Source: Owenia fusiformis (taxonomy: Eukaryota; Annelida; Polychaeta; Sabellida; Oweniidae). From it: DNA of 64,000 bases. The position numbers were made by a program, and so were the translations under genes. The notes under the pieces are model-generated. The model made no database searches, had not been told where the DNA came from, and was given only the letters and a program-made list of their open reading frames with translations. Shown here piece by piece: positions 49,075-61,000 of this stretch; within the stretch, counting starts at the first letter, position 1, and every line of letters starts with the position of its first letter. Location: the NCBI GenBank assembly GCA_903813345.2, contig CAIIXF020000001.1, positions 61,087,885 through 61,151,884 on the forward strand, in the 5' to 3' direction.

Positions 49075-52000
49075 TCAAGATTCAATGACTTCAGATGGAT
49101 TGTCAGTCTTTGAATCAGCTTCAGGTGTTACTTCATTAGAGTCTTTTATGTTTTCAGGGTCCTTTTCTGCCATCTGAATATTTTTGATCTGCTTGGATTT
49201 AGCTGTAAATAGGGCAGACAAAAATGAAAGAATATTTTGAACTTCAGCAAGAATCATGTTATTACAATGTAATAAATATACGAGGGGTTATCATAAAGTT
49301 CTCATAATACCTCTGTAGCTTTTCATTTTTTAATCAACGGGGGCGAAAAGATCGAAATGCTTGAAATGGTTGAAATGTAAGAGAATTTTAAAACAGCTTA
49401 GGCGAATTGATTGAAATGTTTGAAAAGGCGAAACAGGCGAAAGCATGAAATAGTAATTTTATAATTAACCCTGCAACTTATTATGTTAAACAAAGTCGCC
49501 TTTTTGGAAATTTTCTTTTTACATATATTATTGTATTAAATAAAACATGATAAATAAAAATAAAAAAAAATGAAATAGTAATTTTATTTTTCGAGTCGTA
49601 TTGATTGAAATGATTGAAACTGTTGAAAAGTCCGGGCGAAATGCCTGAAACGAAAAATGGGCATGTTAGTTTTTCTTTTCAATCGTTTTGCCCGTTTCTA
49701 CATGAATTGGCCGTATGATTGAAATGCTTGAAAAGGCGACAGGCAAATCGATTGAAACGATTGCAATGCTCGAAATTATGCAAGCATTGAAACGTAGGAA
49801 AAGATGCAAGCATTGTAACAATTGAACTGATTGAAACAATTGAAACGAGTGAAAATTTATTTATAGTGTATACAGAGCTTAACCAAATAAGGAAATGTCA
49901 TATTTTTAATAACTTGAAACCACTATATGGGGAAGATATCTACAAATGCAAGTACCTTTTCTGGTATGATCTAGCAGTCTGGGACTTTAGTGTTTCCAGC
50001 CTTCAAACAGAAACTTTGAGGAATGCATTTAGAGAGCAGTGAGATCATAATAAGTGCTGTACATTCTGCATGCATGTAGATGTCTTCCAGGACCAATGGA
50101 CGTTTACATTCATTTGTTCAATGGGAAGAAAGGTGACATAAGTGTATACTCATAAATGGAAACTAATAAGAGAGGATGTCTTATCCGAACCCTTGATTTT
50201 TGGATCGTTAGATAGATAGAGAGGTAAGTGTATAATACAATATATGTGGAAATATAAATGAAAATTGTTTTGATTTGATTGTTTTACAGACATATTATGA
50301 GAACTTTATGATAACCTCTCGTATACAATGATGGAAACTCGTTTACATTATCTGATACATGTCACAATGATAAAGCTTTGCAAAGCATCATTTTATTGGT
50401 TCTAGTGCCATGCTCACCAAGTCACAAACTATTGCCATTTCCCATTGGTCAATGAGAGTGAAACATGTACATGTTGTGGCATCAATGGTGATTAGGTAAA
50501 CAGTTATATTCACACTCAACTGACACTTTCACTGCAGGACATTACACCAGTTACATTCTTACAACTGATTAGTCTGACAGCATATAAACAGTAAACACCT
50601 CAACTTTTATCATGGAGATAAAAAGAGTAGCTTACTATAGAATACTTTGTTCAAACCCCAGGAGTAGCAGCAAAACTATATCACATGGACAAACAAACGA
50701 GCAGTTCTGGCTAAAATGTTCCATGATGATTTCAACACTTACCAATTTCTTGCTCCCGCTTCTCTCTTTCCATCCTCTCCTCTTCTTGTTTTGTGTACTT
50801 TTTCTGCACCTCTGTAAAATATTAGAAATCAATGTGGTTGTTATGGGGAGGTAACATGATGTTTAGAGAGGCAATGGTTTGTTGGGGCCATGTGATGTTT
50901 GGCGATGTCAGGTGATGTTTGGTGGTTATGCAATGTTAAGTCATTTTGTTTGGGGAGGTCATTTGATGATCGATGAGGTCTTGTGATGTTTGCTGAGGTC
51001 ATGTGTTGTTAATTGAGGCCATATGATATTTGGTGAGGTAATGTGATGTCATGTGTTAATGTCATGGTAATGTGATACTTGATGAGGTCATGTGATGTAA
51101 GAATTATGCCGAACCACATGTCATTACTTTTTTAAAATATATTGCTTAACATTAAATTACAGATAAGTTGTCAAATATTTCTTAAAATATCTTATTACCA
51201 CCCAGCCCATACTAGTCCATTAAACTAAATTTCTACTTTACCTCCTAAATGTTTGCAGAACTTTTTATGTGTGAACCACTGCAGTTTTTGACACTCAGCA
51301 TTACAATAGTGGACCTGTAAAAATACAATAATGATCATACTATACAATGATAATACAATAATTGCCTTAGAAATGCAAAAGATGCCTTGCATAAAAAAAT
51401 ATGCAAAATCAAATACATACGTAAAACTGTGTTATACTAAATTCTTTCGATTGGTTGCCCAATTGAATTGAGTATGTAGGTATATGGAGAATAGGCTCCT
51501 GGAAGAGCCAACTGAGGGGGAATAGAGTTATCTGTGGGGGTCATGATGACATGGACACATGCAAGTTCTCTCAAAATTTGTAGCTTAGCCTCTAACAACT
51601 AAATTGCACATTGTACTTACATATTTACAGGCAGAACATTTCTTCTCCGCATGAGGCTCTCCGCATGTATCACAGGCTGTGTCTTCAGTAGGGGCATATT
51701 GCTGGCCATTCACAGCAGACATGAGGATACTGAATCCTGTAGGGTTACCTCCCTGCAAAAACAGAGCGACATCTTTTAAAGTTAGTGAGGAATATATTTC
51801 AAAAAGCAGTGGGTGATAACGCCTATTATTGTATTGTATTTTGTTTACCACCAATGAAGGTGAGCAATACCTCTTGGGTATGTCCCGTATATATACAGTC
51901 GTAATTTACGTAATTAACATAAAAGATAGACCCAGAAAACCCCTCCTTGAAGGAGCCCTGTGTTCTTTTATGTGCACTTATACATAGACATACAAGTACA

Positions 52001-55000
52001 CACCACAGCCTTTTGTACGAGTTGCGGACCACTCAGTAAAACACCCTGAAGTACTTCACGCAAACAAGCAAATTTAGTCTTGCCTGAACTGGGGATAGAA
52101 TCCGGGACCTATTGCGTAAGAGGTACCTGTTCTACCGCTGAGCTACACGGGTGGACATATTATAAATAATTTTTATGTTATATACTTATTTGATAATCAT
52201 GCCTCCTTTTTATCTGGTTCATTACATCAATTTTAATGCCTATGGCAACCAATTTTTGCACTTAGCAGTAGCCTTGGAAAACTGGTTGCCTATTGGGCTG
52301 AATGCCCTTCAATGTTAAATTGTTGCAATTATGTTTTTAAACTAATGCCTCAGTCACATTTGATCTACAGCAAATGTATGGCGGCAACAGCTTCCCAAAA
52401 TCGAGAGAAATGTGCAGCATAAAATATAGGGATGGGGGATATAGATTATACCGTTTTTGTGTAGCTGGGCTACCATAGAGCAAATGTAACTGCGGCTTTA
52501 GAATTCAAATTCAAGGTGTAATAAGGGTATTTTACAGATTTTTCAAGTTTGAGATTCACATTGACTCATGACATTATAAACATCCATGCTCTTGTACAAA
52601 TCTGGTTGCTCATAAAATGCTTCATGTCATTTACAGTAATATATGAACTTACCACAGGAACTGCTGCAAGGTTTCGCACCATTGTCTGAAGCAATTCTGA
52701 CTGAGTATATGGAAAATCCCGCATTGTTGATCTAATAAACTTTTCCATATACTCATTACACATATCTCCTTCCCGACAGCGTATTAAACTGAAAAATAAA
52801 AATAATAGCAGAATGAGTTTATATGAGGAGTTGTTAAATAATAGCAGAATGAGTTCATATGAGGAGTTGTGTTAAATAATAGCAGAATGAGTTCATATGA
52901 GGAGTTGTTTTAAATAATGGCAGAATGAGTTCATATGAGGAGTTGTTTTAAATAATAGCAGAATGAGTTCATATGAGGAGTTGTTTTAAATAATAGCAGA
53001 ATGAGTTCATATGAGGAGTTATTTTAAATAATAGCAGAATGAGTTCATATGAGGAGTTGTTTTAAATAATAGCAGAATGAGTTCATATGAGGAGTTGTTT
53101 TAAATAATAGCAGAATGAGTTCATATGAGGAGTTGTTTTAAATAATAGCAGAATGAGTTCATATGAGGAGTTATTTTAAATAATAGCAGAATGAGTTCAT
53201 ATGAGGAGTTGTTTTAAATAATAGCAGAATGAGTTCATATGAGGAGTTACTTTAAATAAAATGTACAAATTACATTTCAACAAACAAATATTTAAACCAA
53301 TTTGAATTTCAAGAACGGCTAATTTGACCCTGGTTGAATATTGTACAGAATTCGAAAGTGACACAATCAATATTCTATGACAAAGAAACAATATGTATAT
53401 ATAAAAAATTAATTGATTTAAACATAATTTACCTTTTAATCCAAGTATCCAGATTTGTATCTCCCCTTTCAGTTCTTGCCTTGTCACACTGTCGAATGAC
53501 GCATGCCAGATAATGGGACTTGATGGCCATCACATCATTGGTGTCAGCAGCCTTCATACTCTTTTCACACAAAAGGTCTAGCACTTTAGCAATCTTATAA
53601 GCCTCATCAAGTAGTACAGGGGTTTGCTTCAGGTATCTAGATATCTAATAAAAAGATGGGGAGAGAAATTTACTAATCTTTTATTCTTCATTAATCTACA
53701 TGTACGTCTATTTGCTTCTAGATTAGGATTTCATTTGAACAAACAACTACATTTTGTACAAGTTAACTGAAACCTTATATGATGAAACCATAATTGGATA
53801 TAATGAGAAAAGAAAAAGGCACTTTCAAAGCCATTGAATATCTAATCGCACAACTCTCCCTCTGACTACGAGAGATGACAATCTTCAAATGGAGCTCTTT
53901 AGGTCTTTGATCAGCCATTAGAGCAAGCTAAGTGGATTAATAAACTAATTCAGAGAGAATTGCTTACATGTACAGGATGCAGATTGGTGAATAGCATCAT
54001 CTTGTGAAGCAAAGGAGCTAAATGCGGTGGCAGGCGAGGCTCTTTATCAAGACCTGAACATCAGAAAAATGCAAATATAGATTATTATTCATTTTCAATA
54101 AACATATACTTAATACAATGTGAAATCTTCTCTAAGACAAATCAGAGAACAGTTTATGATATCACAATATAGAGACTATTTTCAGGAGTAATGTGCAATA
54201 TTCTCTTTATCCATGATATATTCAAAGTTCCAAACCTATCTAAATAAAAACCATAATATAGACAAGGCATTACCATGACAAAATGTCACCTGGTTGCAAT
54301 TTGTGAGGGTGACATACCTTGTATTCTAATGTTTTCAAAACTATTCCAAACCCTTTTTATAAACAACCACATACACAAGGCAATAAATTCAGATGACCTA
54401 CCTTGTATTTTAATGTATGGCTCAAGATAATCAATAGGGAAATAGTTGTTGATTGTTGCTACAACATGATGTTGACCTGTTAAATACAAATGTACATGAA
54501 ATTAATGATTATTAACTAAAATTTGGTATGGGTTATTCAAGAGACATCTAGAACAATGCATTGTGTTTATAATAACAACAGGAAGCCAATGATGAGCACA
54601 ATAGAATGATATAATTCTTCTACAAATGTTTTGACCTTGGATTGAATGCTATTATATAAGACATGTACTTAGGAACCTGTCTTAGATTCAACATTCTGTA
54701 TATGTTTGCCTTCCAATGACCTTGATTCAAACATTGTACATTTGACTATAATTTACTTCTATTCCATTCTATGTGAACAGACAGTACATAATTTCCTACC
54801 AGTAAAACCAGCCATCTGGGCAGCTGTTCTTCCAACTGAGTTCTTTGTTTTTGTGTCAGCTCCAGCTATCAATAGGGCCTTCACTACATCAGCATTGCCT
54901 GAAATATAGCAATCGACAATAGGACCTTCACTACATCAGCATTGCCTGAAATATAGCAATCAACATTAAGGCCTTCACTACATCAGCATTGCCTGAAATA

Positions 55001-58000
55001 TAGCAATCGACAATAGGACCTTCACTACATCAGCATTGCCTGAAATATAGCAATCAACATTAAGGCCTTCACTACACCAGCATTGCCTGAAATATAGCAA
55101 TCAACAATAGGGCCTTCACTACACCAGCATTGCCTGAAATATAGCAATCAACAATAGGGCCTTCACTACATCAGCATTGCCTGAAATATAGCAATCAACA
55201 ATAGGGCCTTCACTACACCAGCATTGCCTGAAATATAGCAATCAACAATAGGGCCTTCACTACACCAGCATTGCCTGAAATATAGCAATCAACATTAAGG
55301 CCTTCACTACATCAGCATTGCCTGAAATATAGCAATCAACAATAAGGCCTTCACTACATCAGCATTGCCTGAAATATAGCAATCGACAATAGGGCCTTCA
55401 CTACACCAGCATTGCCTGAAATATAGCAATCAACAATAGGGCCTTCACTACACCAGCATTGCCTGAAATATAGCAATCAACATTAAGGCCTTCACTACAT
55501 CAGCATTGCCTAAAATATAGCAATCAACAATAAGGCCTTCACTACATCAGCATTGCCTGAAATATAGCAATCAACAATAGGGCCTTCACTACACCAGCAT
55601 TGCCTGAAATATAGCAATCAACAATAGGGCCTTCACTACATCAGCATTGCCTGAAATATAGCAATCAACAATAGGGCCTTCACTACATCAGCATTGCCTG
55701 AAATATAGCAATCAACAATAGGGCCTTCACTACACCAGCATTGCCTGAAATATAGCAATCAACAATAGGGCCTTCACTACATCAGCATTGCCTGAAATAT
55801 AGCAATCAACAATAGGGCCTTCACTACACGAGCATTGCCTGAAATATAGCAATCAACAATAGGGCCTTCACTACATCAGCATTGCCTGAAATATAGCAAT
55901 CAACAATAGGGCCTTCACTACATCAGCATTGCCTGAAATATAGCAATCAACAATAGGGCCTTCACTACATCAGCATTGCCTGAAATATAGCAATCAACAA
56001 TAGGGCCTTCACTACACCAGCATTGCCTGAAATATAGCAATCAACAATAGGGCCTTCACTACACCAGCATTGCCTGAAATATAGCAATCAACAATAGGGC
56101 CTGCACTACATCAGCATTGCCTGAAATATAGCAATCAACAATAGGGCCTTCACTACACCAGCATTGCCTGAAATATAGCAATCAACAATAGGGCCTGCAC
56201 TACATCAGCATTGCCTGAAATATAGCAATCAACAATAGGGCCTTCACTACATCAGCATTGCCTGAAATATAGCAATCAACAATAGGGCCTTCACTACATC
56301 AGCTTTGCCTGAAATATAGCAATCAACAATAGGGCCTTCACTACACCAGCATTGCCTGAAATATAGCAATCAACAATAGGGCCTTCACTACATCAGCATT
56401 GCCTGAAATATAGCAATCAACAATAGGGCCTTCACTACATCAGCATTGCCTGAAATATAGCAATCAACAATAGGACCTTCACTACATCAGCATTGCCTAA
56501 AATATAGCAATCAACAATAAGGCCTTCACTACACCAGATTTGCCTGAAATATAGCAATCAACAATAGGGCCTTCACTACATCAGCATTGCCTGAAATATA
56601 GCAATCAACAATAGGACCTTCACTACATCAGCATTGCCTAAAATATAGCAATCAACATTAAGGCCTTCACTACACCAGATTTGCCTGAAATATAGCAATC
56701 AACAATAGGGCCTTCACTACATCAGCATTGCCTGAAATATAGCAATCAACAATAAGGCCTTCACTACACCAGCATTGCCTGAAATATAGCAATCAACAAT
56801 AGGGCCTTCACTACACCAGCATTGCCTGAAATATAGCAATCAACAATAAGGCCTTCACTACACCAGCATTGCCTGAAATATAGCAATCAACAATAGGGCC
56901 TTCACTACACCAGATTTGCCTGAAATATAGCAATCAACAATAGGGCCTTCACTACATCAGCATTGCCTGAAATATAGCAATCAACAATAGGGCCTTCACT
57001 ACACCAGATTTGCCTGAAATATAGCAATCAACAATAGGGCCTTCACTACATCAGCATTGCCTGAAATATAGCAATCAACAATAGGGCCTTCACTACACCA
57101 GATTTGCCTGAAATATAGCAATCAACAATAGGGCCTTCACTACATCAGCATTGCCTGAAATATAGCAATCAACAATAGGGCCTTCACTACACCAGATTTG
57201 CCTGAAATATAGCAATCAACAATAGGGCCTTCACTACATCAGCATTGCCTGAAATATAGCAATCAACAATAGGGCCTTCCCTACACCAACTTTGCCTGAA
57301 ATATAGCAATCAACAATAGGGCCTTCACTACACCAACTTTGCCTGAAATATAGCAATCAACAATAGGGCCTTCACTACATCAGCATTTCAAATATCATAA
57401 AACATGTCTAATCTGAATGCCTCTGGGACAAGCAGATCAACACATTTCAGGGTTTTGTAACATGAAAGTCAATGAGACATAACAAATTTAGGACAGAAAA
57501 AAGTGAAACATGTTTGAATTAAAGAGGTGTTTAGACATGATATGATTCTTTATTTCCTCCAATTTGGAGAGCAAATTAATACAAATTAATTAAATAACAA
57601 TATGTACATTAAATACAATATATGGCGAATTGAGTAAAGTAAGGTGACATTTGCTTACGATGTGAATTCCTAAACATAGCGTTGATCTGATTGGCACAAA
57701 AGTTTATAAATTCTTGTCACTTCGCAAAATCGTAATTTTGTAAAACATTTGTGCGACTACCCAATAAACATTCTACTAAGACATCATCATCAGAGTTTAG
57801 GATATTAATTGAGTCTTCAACAGGTAAAAGGTTAACAATCTTCAAAAAATGTATCTCTTGTTGCACTTAAAGATGAGAATTCTAAAATGAAGTGTTTGAC
57901 AATGTCGTTTGTTGTTTTGGTACAGGCTAGGCAGAATACTGTTCTTCTTCAGTAGAAAGTACAATAAGATATAATAATTGGGCATATTCCCATAATCTGG

Positions 58001-61000
58001 AGGGATCCAACAGGCTTCACAACAATAAAGCCGTTACTACGCCAGTAATTTACACAGAACAAACAACTTCTCTGGTGCTTTTGTATTCCTGGGAACTTTA
58101 AAATGATATTCAGATGTGTTTCTTTTCTGATTTACTCTACAAAGTGAAAGTGATGGTCTTAGGTATACAAGCATAAGAGCACTGTATAGAGCAATGTACA
58201 GTTTTCATACCTGAGAGAGCCCCAAATGTCAAAGTGCTGTATTGGTTGTCATGGTAGTTACTGTTGACATCAGCACCCTGGGACAACAGAAGTTCAACCA
58301 GGTCAAGGCGACCTTTGAATGCTGCATGTTGCAACATTGTCATGCCACTCTGAAAGTAAAATATAAAATCAACCAATCAGTGTTCAACAAAATATGTTCA
58401 ACTTCAGGAAATTTCCAGTTTCCATTACAGGCCCACACATGATGATAGAAGTGGAGTTAAATTAATGTGTGGCATTAGACATGGGCAGGCCTAAGAAGAT
58501 ATCTGGGGAATAGCAATGATCTTAATTTTGGCCTGGCACATTTTATTTGGAGATGCAAATTTGAATTGCAAGCAAAATAACACTGTTATGTTACTTCATT
58601 TTCAAAATTTCAATTGAAAAAATGTCTGAATCAATATTTTCTTCTGAAAATTTTGGTGAGGCTTGGCATTGCTCATGCTCAAATGCTTAGCCGTGGAAAT
58701 ATCATTTTTTGTATCTGAATTCACTTACCTCATCAATGCAATCAACCCGCACCTTGGGTTCTCCTAAGAGTCTCTTTACCTCAGATACATTTCCTGAAAC
58801 AGTAGACATGCAATAAAATGAATTATTGAAGTGCAGTAAAACCCACTAAAGAGCAATAAGACATTAATGGAGTTAAAAAGAAAAATATTTTCACTGGACA
58901 ACACTGGACTTTTTATTTGACTTCCTGGTTGGGCCTCACTGACAAGAGTTGAGATTGACCATCCTTAACTGATAGGGTCTGAAGTAGTGTTGTCGCGATT
59001 AATCGATACATCGCGATATACATCACCAAAGCTGATTCTGGCGATGCATCGATGTCTGAAACAAAACATCGATGTTTTTAAAAAAAATTAATTTGCTAAA
59101 AATCACCCTTTCTTATCTTATTTTGACGCAAATCGCTTACCTTTCTCATATCTTATTTCATTTTCCAATGTTTTCTGATATTCTTTCGCTTTAAAACTGT
59201 TTTAGCTAGTCGAAATGAACCATTAATCTAAAAAAATTACTTTAATTTCATTTCACCTTTACTAGAAGTCATCGGATGTACCCGATGTTCGGTATTTTAG
59301 TGCATTAGCGTTCGGTATTTCAGTTCACTTTTCTCGGACTTTTTCTCGATGTACATCGCGATGTGCATCGATGTTTACTACTGAAAATTGCCGATGCATC
59401 GATGTACGATTATGGCACATCGCGACAACACTAGTCTGAAGAAAGAATAAACATTTCAACTCTTTTTATCTCATCAGCATAAGATCATTTGACAATCTGT
59501 AGTTTTTTTAAATGGCTTTCCATTGAAATTAGATGAAAACACATGGATGGGAGTCAACATTCTTCAAAAACTTACAAGACTAATAAATAATATTACCAGG
59601 ATTGGAATCAGGAATTTGAAAAATGAAGTTACCTTTTTTATTTCCTGATTCTTGCCTTAATTAGCTCACTTCGGATAAAACTGTCTCTCACCAGTCGACA
59701 AAAAATAGTGAAATTTATGTTTAGTTTATAATTTAGGGTGATGGGTTACTATAAGACTCTTGCTTAATACAGCGGTATAAGATCCAGTCTCCAAGATGAG
59801 CTAATTAGGCGAGAATCTGGAAATAAAATAAAAATGGTTAACTTCATTTTTTGAATGCTTCGTGTTTCCAATCCTCAGCTTAGATTAATGTCTGAGTTTC
59901 GAAAGAATGTTGGCTCCATCCATGCAAAAATAGATAAAACTTATATCAATGATACAAATGTGGGGGTGTTTTGCCTTTTTCTTATTTCTGACATTTAGTG
60001 GCCTTTATTGATAGCAAAACTCCCCCACAAATGTTAGCCATTCAAAACCTTGTAGTTGGACAAAATGGTGCACAATTCCAAGAACTAGATATAAATGCTG
60101 AATAATTGCACTGTTTCCAGTAATCAATCATTAATTACATTGGGAAATTTTTTTTAAAAGAAAACAAGAGAATTGTAATTATGAAAATGCTGATGTAAGA
60201 CCTGATTTTCATCTTCAATTCATCAAGGTATGCAACTAAACCAAAATGATGGACAATAGGAAAAATTTCAAGACCAATGCTGAAAAAGGCAGATATGAAA
60301 CATCATTTCCAGTAATCAATCTCTCTGAAAAAAGGCAGATATGAAGTATCGTTTCCAGTAATCAATCTCTTTTACATTGGTAAAAGTGTTTTCTCAGAGA
60401 AAACAAGAGAATAGGTAAGGAAACTGCTGACTTAGTCCTGATTTTCATCTTCAATTCATCAAGGTATCCAACTACACAGTTTGGAATAGGTTTCAACTGT
60501 GAAAAAAGCAAACCGAACCCACATTTATGAGGGTAGACGGAATTATTGAGATGATAAAATTACTGTACCATGAAATAAATTCATGCATGCATATTTTTGT
60601 CTAGCAACACTGGGCAATGCCGGACCCTATCGGACAAAAGGCAGACCATCGAGCGAAGCCAGACAAGCCGCAATGTCCGATTGGTGTGTACTTGTATAGA
60701 TCTAGTGTTATTACATCCTCTGAACGCAGGGTTCCAGACATCATCCACAAAGTTCCTTCCTTCTTCCAAGAAGGAGTTACGAGTTCTGGAGGCATGTGTC
60801 CGGAGGATGTGTGTATTACGACTGGACTTACTTCCTGCGAAAGCTATTTGGATTTTGATAAGTTTCAAAATCTAACATGGCTCTCGAAGTGAGTAAGACT
60901 GGACAAGTTCCTTTGAACAATGACAATGAGTGTTATAAAGACAGTAATATGCCCGTTCTAACATAAATATAAAACAAATTGGAAAACAGAACAGGGTGGA

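Noticed and set aside
52060-52155. Functional tRNA gene on the minus strand
   Set aside because: The A box is good but the B box is mutated and the acceptor stem does not pair; it is the head of a SINE.
54865-57388. CRISPR-like appearance: short repeats at even spacing
   Set aside because: Units are contiguous with no unique spacers, and the sequence is an intron/exon boundary of an animal gene. It is a minisatellite.
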